Made by a program: the position numbers and the translations under genes. Positions 1-7,300 of a DNA stretch of 20,136 bases are shown piece by piece (the first letter of the stretch is position 1; the number at the start of each line of letters is the position of its first letter). Source of the stretch: JANLWK01 sp031364505 (GTDB taxonomy: Bacteria; Eisenbacteria; RBG-16-71-46); contig JANLWK010000356.1 in NCBI GenBank assembly GCA_031364505.1, positions 1 to 20,136 on the forward strand, in the 5' to 3' direction. Under the pieces are notes generated by a model. The model saw nothing but the letters and a program-made list of their open reading frames with translations. It did no database searches and had not been told where the DNA came from.

Positions 1-2187
1 AGCCGCAAGTACTTCGCCTCGCAGTTCCGCCACGTGTTCGGCCAGTCGCTGAACGACGCGTGGAAGGAGTGGATCGCCTTCGAGCGCGAGTTCCAGCGCG
101 CGAACCTCGATTCGCTGCGCCGCTACCCGACCACGGGCTACCGCGACATTTCGACGCTGGCGCTCGGTTCGGTGTCGCGCGCGTTCGTGGACAGCGCTTC
201 GTCCTCCCTGATCGCGGGGATCTTCCACCCGGGCGCGGTCGCACAGCTCGCGGCGATCCCGCTCGCCGGTGGCCCGCCGCGCACGCTCCACGAGGTGAAG
301 GGGCCCGCGCTCTACTTCGTCTCCTCGCTCGCCTTCGACCCCGCGCGCCGCGTCGTGTTCTTCACCACCGACAACGGCGCGTGGCGCGACCTCAACACGT
401 TCGACCTGGCGACCGGCAAGGTGACGAAGCTGATCCCCGACGGCCGCATCGGCGATCTCGCCTTCGACCCGGCGAATCGCGTGTTGTGGGCGGTGCGCCA
501 CTTCAACGGCATCTCCTCGATCGTGCGGCTCGAGGAGCCGTACCGGAACTGGAAGCTCATCTGGTCATTGCCCTACGGGCTCGACGTGCGCGACCTCGAC
601 GTGTCGCCGGACGGCCACACGATGTCGGCGTCGATGTCCGAGATCAGCGGGCGCGAGACGCTGCGCCTGTTCGACGTCGAACGGCTCGCCGCGCAGGACA
701 CGTCGTCGCGCACGCTGTGGGACTTCGGCCACGCGATCCCCTCGGGCTTCGTGTTCACGCCCGACGGTGGCGCCCTGGTCGGCAGCTCGTACTACACGGG
801 CGTGTCGAACATCTTCCGCTACGACCTCGCGCGCGACTCGATGGACGTCGTGTCCAACGCCGAGACGGGCTTTTTCCGGCCGGTGCCGACGCGCGAGGAC
901 TCGCTGATCGTGTTCCGTTACGCCGGTGACGGCTTCACGCCGGCGCGCATCGCGCCGCGGCCGCTCACGGACGTGAGCGCCACGACGTATCTCGGCGAGC
1001 GGCTGGTCGAGAAGCGGCCGCAGCTCAAGACGTGGATCGCGCCACCGCCGTCGGCGATCACGCTCGACAGCGCCGCGGTCGCGGGACGACCGTACCGTGC
1101 CCTCGCGTCGGTGCGGCTGTCGACGCTGGTCCCGATCGTCGAGGCGTACAAGGACCGCGTGGGCGCCGGCTGGAACGCTGAATTCGCGGATCCGCTCGCG
1201 TTCCACTCGTTCTCGCTCTCCGGCACACTCACGCCGCAGGGTGACTTGCCGGGCGACGAGCGGCTGCACCTGTCGGCTCGCTACCGCCGCTACGACTACA
1301 ACGTGCAGTTCCAGTTGAACCCGGCGTCGTTCTACGACCTGTTCGGCCCGGTCAAGTCGAGCCGCAAGGGCTACGGCACGAAGCTCGGCTGGCACCGCAT
1401 GCTGATCATGGACAGGCCGAGGGCACTCGAGCTGACGACGCACGCGAACCACTGGGGCGGGCTCGAGCGCCTGCCCGACGCCCAGAATGTCGCGACGTCG
1501 GCCGGGTTCGACCAACTGCTGTCCACGGGCGCCGAGCTGCGCTACAGGAACATGCGCTCGTCGATCGGCGCCGCCGACGCCGAGCTGGGGCACCAGTGGT
1601 GGGCCGAGGGCGACGTGAACTCCGTGCGCTTCGTGCGCCTCGGCGACGCGACGTGGCGCGGCTTCCCATTCCTGCAAGGCGGGCTCGACGCCGGCCGGCC
1701 GATCCCAGGCGTGAAGAACTCGTCACTATGGCTGCGCACCGCCGCCGGCATCGCCTCGTCGAACCGTGACGAACCGTTCGCCAACTACTTCTTCGGCGGC
1801 TTCGGCAACAACTGGGTCGACAAGGGCGATCCCAAGCGCTACCGCGACTCCGACCGTTTCCCCGGAACCGAGCTGGACGAGATCGCGGGCACGAACTACG
1901 CGCGCGGCATGCTCGACTGGAACCTGCCGGCCGTGCGCTTCCAGCGCGCCGGCACGCTCGCGCTCTACGCGAGCTGGATGCGCGTGAGCATCTTCAGCGG
2001 CGGGCTCGTGACGAACCTCGACGACGACGACACGCGCCGGAAGCTGATGAACCTGGGCGCCCAGGCCGACGTGCGCATGCAGCTCCTGACGCAGATGCCG
2101 CTGACGTTCTCGGTCGGTTACGCGAGGGCGTTCGAGCGCCACGCCGGCCCCCGGCGTGAGTGGATGGTGTCGCTCAAGGTACTGTAG
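1..2187 (+). CDS. Secreted beta-propeller / outer-membrane beta-barrel protein, 5' end missing
   Basis: The reading frame is open from the first base of the window, so the true start lies upstream; 728 residues are visible. The first ~40 residues (KYFASQFRHVFGQ, then AWKEWIAFEREF) resemble the end of a peptidase MA-like (gluzincin) domain, though no zinc motif is inside the window. Residues ~50-330 hold repeated propeller-like blades (LAFDPARRVVFFTTD, LAFDPANRVLWAV, LDVSPDGHTMSAS, FVFTPDGGALVGS), as in TolB/WD40-like propellers. From ~370 to the end the sequence alternates aromatic and polar residues in barrel-like strands and ends in a hydrophobic final strand (EWMVSLKVL), as in outer-membrane barrels. 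I infer an envelope protein exposed at the outer membrane. The substrate is unknown. The PrsW-like gene follows after 4 bases, which suggests one transcript. Confidence 0.75.
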   Translation, partial: SRKYFASQFRHVFGQSLNDAWKEWIAFEREFQRANLDSLRRYPTTGYRDISTLALGSVSRAFVDSASSSLIAGIFHPGAVAQLAAIPLAGGPPRTLHEVKGPALYFVSSLAFDPARRVVFFTTDNGAWRDLNTFDLATGKVTKLIPDGRIGDLAFDPANRVLWAVRHFNGISSIVRLEEPYRNWKLIWSLPYGLDVRDLDVSPDGHTMSASMSEISGRETLRLFDVERLAAQDTSSRTLWDFGHAIPSGFVFTPDGGALVGSSYYTGVSNIFRYDLARDSMDVVSNAETGFFRPVPTREDSLIVFRYAGDGFTPARIAPRPLTDVSATTYLGERLVEKRPQLKTWIAPPPSAITLDSAAVAGRPYRALASVRLSTLVPIVEAYKDRVGAGWNAEFADPLAFHSFSLSGTLTPQGDLPGDERLHLSARYRRYDYNVQFQLNPASFYDLFGPVKSSRKGYGTKLGWHRMLIMDRPRALELTTHANHWGGLERLPDAQNVATSAGFDQLLSTGAELRYRNMRSSIGAADAELGHQWWAEGDVNSVRFVRLGDATWRGFPFLQGGLDAGRPIPGVKNSSLWLRTAAGIASSNRDEPFANYFFGGFGNNWVDKGDPKRYRDSDRFPGTELDEIAGTNYARGMLDWNLPAVRFQRAGTLALYASWMRVSIFSGGLVTNLDDDDTRRKLMNLGAQADVRMQLLTQMPLTFSVGYARAFERHAGPRREWMVSLKVL

Positions 2188-2191
2188 CCCG

Positions 2192-3217
2192 ATGCGGCTG
2201 CTTCAGGATTTTATGGGGGGCTACGCACTCGGCTTCGCGCCGGTGCTCCTGTTTCTCGGGGGCCTGAGGCTGATGGACAGCTTCAAGCTCGTGCACGCCC
2301 GCACGCTGGCGCTCGCCCTGTCGCTCGGCGCCGCCGCGGCCGGTGCCGCCTACCTCGCGAACCGCGCCGCGCTGGGGCTGGGCCTCGATCCCGCGCTGCT
2401 CACGCGCATCGTCGGCCCTTGCATCGAGGAGACGCTCAAGGCCGCCTGCCTGCTGTGGTTCATGCGCGGCGACCGCGTGGGATTCCTGGTTGACGCCGCG
2501 ATTGTGGGCTTCGCGATCGGCACCGGCTTCTCGCTCGTCGAGAACCTCTACTACGTCGGCGCACTCGCCGACCCGACGCCCGCCCTGTGGCTCGCCCGCG
2601 GCCTCGGCACCGCCGTGATGCACGGCGCGACCACGGCGATCCTCGCCATCGTGCTCAAGACGTTCGAGGACCGCGGCGCCCGCTTCGGCGCGTTCGCGCT
2701 CGTCCTGGCCCTGGCGCTCGCGATCGGCGTCCACGCCGCCTTCAACGGCCTCCCGTTCCACCCGCTGCTCACGTCCGCCGGCCTGCTGATCCTGATGCCC
2801 CTGCTCATGCTCGGCGTGTTCGACCGCAGCGAGCGCCTGACGCGCGCCTGGCTCGTCACCGGCTTCGACACCGAAATCGACATGCTGGAGCAGATCGTCG
2901 ACTCCGAGGTCCACGGCACAGCGGTGGGCCGCTATTTGGAGACGCTCCAGAGACGATTCGATCCGATGATCGTCGCGGATCTCTTGTGCCTGCTCCGCGT
3001 GCACCTGGAGCTGTCCCTGCGCGCGAAGGGCATTCTCATCGCCCGCGCCGCTGGCGTGGAGTTGCCGCCCGATCCGGTCGTGCGCGCCGGGCTCGACGAG
3101 CTGCGGTACTTGGAGCGCACCGTCGGCCCGACGGGGAGACTCGCGATCATGCCGCTGCGAAGAACCGAGAGCCGGGATTTGTGGCAGATCATGATGCTGG
3201 ATCAGCGGGCGAAGTAG
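2192..3217 (+). CDS. PrsW-family intramembrane glutamic protease
   Basis: A 341-residue protein. I start it at the ATG at 2192, 4 bases after the previous stop; an in-frame start at 2156 would overlap the preceding gene and lacks support. It has about seven or eight hydrophobic segments between residues ~10 and 210. The PrsW hallmarks are visible: EETLK at 79-83, FSLVEN at 113-118, a conserved His at 144 in a helix (AVMHG) and HAAFN at 181-185. PrsW proteins are membrane metallo/glutamic proteases; B. subtilis PrsW makes the first cut in the anti-sigma factor RsiW. Residues ~212-341 form a soluble, mostly helical charged tail that the minimal family lacks. No sigma/anti-sigma pair is nearby, so the substrate is unknown. 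Operon-like spacing links it to the propeller/barrel gene. Confidence 0.82.
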   Translation: MRLLQDFMGGYALGFAPVLLFLGGLRLMDSFKLVHARTLALALSLGAAAAGAAYLANRAALGLGLDPALLTRIVGPCIEETLKAACLLWFMRGDRVGFLVDAAIVGFAIGTGFSLVENLYYVGALADPTPALWLARGLGTAVMHGATTAILAIVLKTFEDRGARFGAFALVLALALAIGVHAAFNGLPFHPLLTSAGLLILMPLLMLGVFDRSERLTRAWLVTGFDTEIDMLEQIVDSEVHGTAVGRYLETLQRRFDPMIVADLLCLLRVHLELSLRAKGILIARAAGVELPPDPVVRAGLDELRYLERTVGPTGRLAIMPLRRTESRDLWQIMMLDQRAK

Positions 3218-3232
3218 CCGATCCGCTTGTGC

Positions 3233-3238
3233 TAAGTT
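3233..3238 (+). promoter_or_regulatory. Candidate -10 element upstream of the STAS gene
   Basis: TAAGTT, in the extended context TGCTAAGTT, lies 48 bases before the STAS start codon in the short gap after the PrsW gene. No good -35 hexamer is visible. Its presence suggests the STAS gene may have its own promoter rather than depend only on read-through. Confidence 0.25.
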
Positions 3239-3280
3239 GGTGCGCTGCGGCGGCCGGCGTGAACCCACCGAGAGTGGACT

Positions 3281-3640
3281 ATGAGTCCCGAACCGGAATT
3301 GATCCGCGTCTCGCGACGCGATGGCATCGTTCAGGTCGACTTGCTCACGCCCGTGCTGTTCGGCGACGACGCCATCGACCGCCTGGCGGATGAATTAGCC
3401 GCGGTCATCGATGCCGAAACGATTCCTCGCATCGTGATGAACTTCGAACACGTCAGATACATCTCCAGCATGATGCTCGGGACGTTGATCACATTGTACA
3501 ACCGCGTCACGGCGCGCGGTGGGCAAGTCCGGCTAGCGGCGTTGCAGGAACGGCACAAAAGGCTGCTGGTCGTGGCGGGACTCGATGGCATGTTCGACGT
3601 GCATCCGACCCCTGAGCAAGCGGCCGCAAGCTTCAAGTGA
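3281..3640 (+). CDS. STAS-domain protein (anti-anti-sigma factor-like)
   Basis: A 119-residue single-domain protein with the STAS layout: an N-terminal strand pair (DGIVQVDLL), a first helix rich in acidic and alanine residues (DRLADELAAVID), the core strand IVMNFEHVRYISS, then a helix and GGQVRLAAL before a C-terminal helix. Ser62-Ser63 align with the phosphorylated serine of SpoIIAA-type anti-anti-sigma factors, but the usual SSGLG loop reads SSMMLG. Such proteins bind anti-sigma factor kinases or act in stressosome-like relays. No RsbW/SpoIIAB-type kinase is in the window. Composition is lower in GC than neighbours (30 of 60 bases at 3421-3480) and a rare TTA codon occurs at residue 39, so transfer or weak codon selection is possible. 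The ribosome site is weak (GAGAGTGG). Confidence 0.82.
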   Translation: MSPEPELIRVSRRDGIVQVDLLTPVLFGDDAIDRLADELAAVIDAETIPRIVMNFEHVRYISSMMLGTLITLYNRVTARGGQVRLAALQERHKRLLVVAGLDGMFDVHPTPEQAAASFK

Positions 3641-3797
3641 CCTCGCCGGAGCCCGAGACCGTTGGAACATCACCCGCGCGGCGAGGCGGGGCCCATCCGA
3701 TGCTGCTGGGATCAGGGGTGCGCTCGAGAGCGGCAGAACGAACAGCACCTACTGATTAAGAGACCGTCGGCTGAGGATATGGCTCGACGGACGGTGA

Positions 3798-6185
3798 CTA
3801 CGTGTCCAAGCGCATCTTCGCGAGCAGGTCGCGGAATCGCGGCTCGCCTCTCAGGCCGTCGAGGCGGGGGTGGACCTTGATGAGGCCCATGGCGCCGTCG
3901 CGGCTGGCGAAGGCGCGTTCGAGCCAGTCGAGCGCCACGCTGTTCTGGCCCGTCACGGCGTAGTAGGACGCGATGCCGTAGGGGGAGACGAAGCGCTCGC
4001 GGGCGAGGTCGTGGACGGCGCGCATCATCGTCTCGGCATCGTCGGTGTGGCCGGCGCGGGCGTAGAGGATCGCGAGGCCCGTTGACGGTGGCGGCGCGGA
4101 TGCGACTGTCCTTGAGGACAGTTTCGTTCGATCGGGGTTAACCGGTGACGCGGATGCGACTGTCCCCGGGGACAGTTTCGTTCGATCGGGGTTAACCGGT
4201 ACCGCGGCGCCGATGCCCATGAGGAATTCGCGGATCGCTTCGTCGTGTTCGCCGAGCATTTCCAGCGAGCGGGCGAGGTCGGTGTGGCCGGGGCTGAATG
4301 ACGGGTCCATCTCGATCGAGCGGCGGTAGTACTCGACGGACTCCTCGTAGCGTCTCGCGTAGAAGAGCACGTCGCCGACGGCGGTGTGAATGATGAGCGA
4401 CAGCGGGTCCAGCTCGAGTGCCCGCTGGGCCTCGGCGAGCGCCTCGTCGGGGCGGGCCATCTGCGACAGGAATTGCGCGTACCAGCGTCGCGCGGTGGCG
4501 TAGCCGGGGTTGAGTTCCAGGGCGCGCAGGAGGCCGCGCTCGACTCTTGGCCAGTCCCAGTCGTGGAACTTGCGGGCATAGGCGAGCGAGGCGTGCAGCT
4601 CGGCGAGTGACGCGTCGATCGCGAGGCCGCGCTCGGCGGCCTGCTTGGCGAGCGGGTACGCCTCGCCGGGCGGCAGGGCGTTCGTGTTGCCGAGGACGCT
4701 GTAGCTGTCGGCGAGGCCGGCGAACGCGAGCGCGTAGTTCGGGTCGGCGGCGAGCGCCTGCTCGAACGACGCGAGGCTCTGCTTCAGCGACTCGGTGTCC
4801 CAGCGGTTCCAGAGGAAGCGTCCCTGCAGATACGCGACGTGCGCGGCGGGGTTCACGGGCGCGCGCGCGGTGAGCCGCGACTGCTCGGCGGGCGTCAGCT
4901 GGATCTTGATCTCGCCGGCGATGTCGCGCGCCACCTCGCTCTGGAGCGTCAGAATGTCGGCGAGGTCGCGGTCGTAGCTGCGGGCCCACAGGCTCGAGTC
5001 GCTTGCGGCGTCGATGAGCTGGACGGAGATGCGCACCTGCGAGCCGGACTGGATCGCCGAGCCCTCGACGAGTGCATCGACGCGCAGCTCGCGGGCGATC
5101 TCGGGCAGCGGCACGCGGGCGCCCTTGAAGCGCATCGCCGACGTGCGCGAGATGACGCGCAGCGCCCCGATCTGCGCGAGGCCGGTGATCAGGGCGTCCG
5201 TCATGCCGTCGGCGAAGAACTCCTGGCCGGGGTCGCCCGAGCGGTTCTCGAACGGCAACACGGCGATCGAGCGGATACGGTCGCGGCCACCCGCGGTGGC
5301 GGGAGCGGCCGGCGCCGCGCGATCCGGCCCTTCGTTGCGCAGCGCGCGGATCAGGGCCTCGGCGTCGGCGAAGCGGCGGTCGGGCGACTTCTCGAGGCAG
5401 CGGTGGACGATCTGCTCCAGCTCGGTCGAGGCGCCCGGACGCGCCTCGCGCAGCAGCGGCGCGGGCTCGTTGACGATGCGATACAGCAGCGACACGAGGT
5501 CGTTGCCGGGGAAGGGGCGGCGGCCCGCGATCATCTCGAACAGCAGCACGCCCAGCGCGTAGAGATCCGTGCGCGCGTCGACCGCGCCGTCCTGGATCTG
5601 CTCGGGCGCCATGTAGGGGACCGTGCCGCTCAGGGATTGCCCGGCCTTGATACCGTGGCCGGTCGTATCGGTGTCGCCGCGGGCGATGAAGCGCGCGAGG
5701 CCGAAGTCGAGCACCTTGGCGTGCCCGCGCGGCGTCATCACCACGTTACTCGGCTTGAGATCGCGGTGGACGATGCCCTGCTCGTGCGCCGCCGCCAGCG
5801 CCCGCGCGATCTCGGTCGCGATGACGCGGGCGCGCTGCTCGGGGAGTGCGCCCTCGGTCATCACGCTCGCGAGCGACTCGCCGGCGACGAATTCCAGCAC
5901 CAGGAAGTCGCGGCCGTCCTCGGCGTCGAGGTCGAACAGCGTGGCGATGTTCGGGTGCATCAGGCGCGCGAGCGCCCGCGCCTCGGCGCGGAACCGCACG
6001 CGGGCGGCCTCGTCGGGCAGCACGTCCTCGCGCAATACCTTGAGCGCCACGGAGCGCTCGAGCCGCGGATCCTCGGCGTGATAGACGACGCCCACGCCGC
6101 CCTCGCCGAGTCGCTCGAGGATGCGGTAGCGACCGAGCGTCGTGGCGCCGGGGGAGCCGGGGGAGGTCGAGTCGGGCGTGCGCAT
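3798..6185 (-). CDS. Serine/threonine protein kinase with TolB-like and TPR domains
   Basis: A 795-residue protein started at the ATG at 6185; the frame stays open further upstream but that stretch lacks kinase homology. Residues 20-280 are a Hanks-type kinase: glycine loop GEGGVGVV (28-35), Lys49, HRDLKPSN (140-147), DFG (160-162) and APE (193-195), so it should be active. Residues ~305-435 match the TolB/FlgO-like N-terminal domain found in adenylate cyclase and kinase fusions (SIAVLPFENRSGDP). From ~446 there are TPR units (for example 466-500, 577-594, 610-630, 704-760). Residues ~663-698 are a two-copy 18-residue insertion that breaks the TPR array. No transmembrane segment is evident. 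This architecture is common in Acidobacteria, Gemmatimonadota and Eisenbacteria; partners are usually unknown. Convergent with the STAS gene, divergent from the transglutaminase-like gene. Confidence 0.88.
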   Translation of the reverse strand: MRTPDSTSPGSPGATTLGRYRILERLGEGGVGVVYHAEDPRLERSVALKVLREDVLPDEAARVRFRAEARALARLMHPNIATLFDLDAEDGRDFLVLEFVAGESLASVMTEGALPEQRARVIATEIARALAAAHEQGIVHRDLKPSNVVMTPRGHAKVLDFGLARFIARGDTDTTGHGIKAGQSLSGTVPYMAPEQIQDGAVDARTDLYALGVLLFEMIAGRRPFPGNDLVSLLYRIVNEPAPLLREARPGASTELEQIVHRCLEKSPDRRFADAEALIRALRNEGPDRAAPAAPATAGGRDRIRSIAVLPFENRSGDPGQEFFADGMTDALITGLAQIGALRVISRTSAMRFKGARVPLPEIARELRVDALVEGSAIQSGSQVRISVQLIDAASDSSLWARSYDRDLADILTLQSEVARDIAGEIKIQLTPAEQSRLTARAPVNPAAHVAYLQGRFLWNRWDTESLKQSLASFEQALAADPNYALAFAGLADSYSVLGNTNALPPGEAYPLAKQAAERGLAIDASLAELHASLAYARKFHDWDWPRVERGLLRALELNPGYATARRWYAQFLSQMARPDEALAEAQRALELDPLSLIIHTAVGDVLFYARRYEESVEYYRRSIEMDPSFSPGHTDLARSLEMLGEHDEAIREFLMGIGAAVPVNPDRTKLSPGTVASASPVNPDRTKLSSRTVASAPPPSTGLAILYARAGHTDDAETMMRAVHDLARERFVSPYGIASYYAVTGQNSVALDWLERAFASRDGAMGLIKVHPRLDGLRGEPRFRDLLAKMRLDT
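4096..4200. repeat. Two-copy 54-bp direct repeat with palindromic cores inside the kinase gene
   Basis: Two near-identical units lie at 4096-4146 and 4150-4200, with a period of 54 bases (18 codons). Each holds an inverted repeat of 18 bases: 4105-4122 (ACTGTCC-TTGA-GGACAGT) and 4159-4176 (a perfect palindrome around CCCCGGGG), followed by TTTCGTTCGATCGGGG. The copies differ at three bases in the palindrome centre. On the minus strand they encode PVNPDRTKLS followed by an Ala/Ser-rich stretch, twice. The period keeps the kinase frame open. The structure resembles REP/BIME-type palindromic elements; no transposase is present in the window. Confidence 0.85.
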
Positions 6186-6197
6186 GCGGAGCGCGAC

Positions 6198-6203
6198 ACT
6201 ATC
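6198..6203 (-). promoter_or_regulatory. Candidate -10 element of the kinase gene
   Basis: On the minus strand GATAGT (context GTGATAGTG) sits 12 bases before the kinase ATG, and no Shine-Dalgarno sequence is visible between them. If used, transcription would begin within a few bases of the start codon. No clear -35 hexamer is seen. Confidence 0.22.
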
Positions 6204-6244
6204 ACGCGTCACGACGTCGTCGTGGCATGCGAAGCACCGGGTCG

Positions 6245-6268
6245 CGAACCTGCCCCGGGGCAGGTTCG
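6245..6268. repeat. 24-bp perfect palindrome in the divergent intergenic gap
   Basis: CGAACCTGCCCC is followed directly by its exact reverse complement, without a loop. It lies in the 126-bp gap between the divergent kinase and transglutaminase-like genes. Its core, CTG-C-CCCGGG-G-CAG then TTCG, matches the palindromes inside the kinase gene except for changes on either side of the centre, so it looks like another member of that family. It could also act as an operator, but its resemblance to the coding-region copies favours a dispersed repeat. Confidence 0.8.
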
Positions 6269-6275
6269 ACCCGTC

Positions 6276-6305
6276 TTGGCCGACGTGCGTCGCGAACGCT
6301 ACTGT
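6276..6305 (+). promoter_or_regulatory. Candidate promoter giving a leaderless transglutaminase-like mRNA
   Basis: TTGGCC at 6276-6281 and TACTGT at 6300-6305 are separated by 18 bases. The -10 element ends 6 bases before the ATG at 6312, so the expected transcription start falls on or next to the start codon. No Shine-Dalgarno sequence precedes the gene, which agrees with a leaderless message. Confidence 0.35.
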
Positions 6306-6311
6306 GGCGTG

Positions 6312-6992
6312 ATGCCACTCATCATTCCGGCCGCGACGTGGCGCATCGGGGCGCCGCTGCCGCGCCCGCGGGCGCCGCGCGTCCGAGCGCTGATCGCGCG
6401 CCTGCGCACGCCCGAGCAGGTGCAGCGCTGGCTCAACCGCACGCCCTACAACTGGGAGCGGCGGGGCGAGACGTCGAACACGCTGCCGCGCGTGCTCCGG
6501 CGCGGGTCGGCGCATTGCCTTGAGGCGGCGCTCGCGGCGGCGACGATCCTCGAGCATCACGGCTATCCGCCGATCCTGCTCGACATCGAATCCGTCGACC
6601 AACTCGATCACGTGTTGTTCGTCTATCGCCGCGGCGGGCGCTTCGGTACCGTGGCCCGCTCGCGCGATCCGGGCCTCCACGGGCGGCGGCCGGTCTACCG
6701 GACGCTGCGCCAGCTCGTGTGGGCGTACGCCGCGCCCTACATCGACCACTCGGGCCGCATCAAAGGCTACGGCGTGCTGGACCTGCGCACGCTCCGCCGC
6801 GACGACTGGCGGGACTCGCCGCGCAACGTCCGCTACATCGAGCGGGCGTTGATCGACAACGCTCACCGCAAGTTCCGCACACCGGACGCGTTCTATCGTC
6901 GCTGGCGCCAGCGCTACGAGGACTTCAAGCGCCGCCACCCGGACGAGCGGCCGACGTACTACCCGGATCGGCGCCGCTGGCTGTGGCCGTGA
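6312..6992 (+). CDS. Transglutaminase-like (cysteine protease fold) protein
   Basis: A 226-residue protein started at the ATG at 6312; the frame is open far upstream but there it runs antisense to the kinase. Residues 65-120 show the transglutaminase-like pattern: Cys69 at a helix start (AHCLEAALAAATIL), then a strand (PPILLDIES), His100 (LDHVLFVYRRG) and a later Asp119 (ARSRDPGLHG), giving a plausible Cys-His-Asp triad. Residues 30-60 contain a short helical lead-in (TPEQVQRWLNRTPYNWE). The C-terminal ~50 residues are very rich in Arg, Tyr and Trp. There is no signal peptide or membrane segment, so a cytoplasmic location is likely. The substrate is unknown. It is divergent from the kinase gene and shares its short regulatory gap. 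Transglutaminase assignment rests on motif spacing only. Confidence 0.68.
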   Translation: MPLIIPAATWRIGAPLPRPRAPRVRALIARLRTPEQVQRWLNRTPYNWERRGETSNTLPRVLRRGSAHCLEAALAAATILEHHGYPPILLDIESVDQLDHVLFVYRRGGRFGTVARSRDPGLHGRRPVYRTLRQLVWAYAAPYIDHSGRIKGYGVLDLRTLRRDDWRDSPRNVRYIERALIDNAHRKFRTPDAFYRRWRQRYEDFKRRHPDERPTYYPDRRRWLWP

Positions 6993-7300
6993 TGCCGGGG
7001 TCGCCCGATTGTCCTTGAAGCCCCCGTAGGCCGGGTCTAGCCTCTCGTCCTGCGTATCGCGGACCAGCCGTTCGCGAACGCCTCATCGACGTGGCCGACC
7101 CCTCGGATCGTGCAGCGCGGCGTCCCTTGTCGCGCGCCCAGCCCCGCGAGCCGCACCGTCCTCTCGCGAGGTGTCGGGGCACCGCCGCATCTTCCCCCTC
7201 CGCCGGCCTGTCGATCCCTCCCGCGTTGCACCGCTTCTCACGGCTTCGTTCCCCGGCTGCCGCGCGACTCGCCGCATCCGCGGATCGTGGAGGTCCACGC
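6993..7300. other. 308-base gap before the GEVED gene
   Basis: No convincing gene, hairpin or repeat is visible. The frame of the downstream gene stays open back to 7091, but that stretch lacks protein-like composition and precedes a clear signal peptide, so I read it as untranslated leader. A weak -10-like TAGCCT lies at 7038-7043, 258 bases before the start codon. Confidence 0.4.
7289..7293 (+). promoter_or_regulatory. Ribosome binding site of the GEVED gene
   Basis: GGAGG lies 7 bases before the ATG at 7301 and decides this start over the longer open frame; the encoded protein then begins with a signal peptide. Confidence 0.75.

Noticed and set aside
3641..3797. Terminator or small RNA in the convergent gap between the STAS and kinase genes
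   Set aside because: Only a weak stem (CCGTCG at 3764-3769 with CGACGG at 3785-3790, 15-base loop) is visible and no promoter-like pair; not enough to call.
4096..4200. Possible CRISPR fragment
   Set aside because: Only two copies, adjacent with no unique spacer, each with an 18-base palindrome, and no cas genes nearby.
6245..6268. Palindrome as terminator for either flanking gene
   Set aside because: It lies upstream of both divergent genes, has no loop and no T-tract, so it cannot terminate either of them.
6186..6938. Extension of the kinase frame upstream of its ATG, overlapping the transglutaminase-like gene
   Set aside because: The extra 251 residues are Arg/Ala/Val-rich without domain signals and run antisense to a gene with a recognisable catalytic pattern; open frames like this are common in GC-rich DNA.
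7091..7300. N-terminal extension of the GEVED protein by 70 residues
   Set aside because: The ATG at 7301 has a well-placed GGAGG and starts a proper signal peptide; the extension would bury it.
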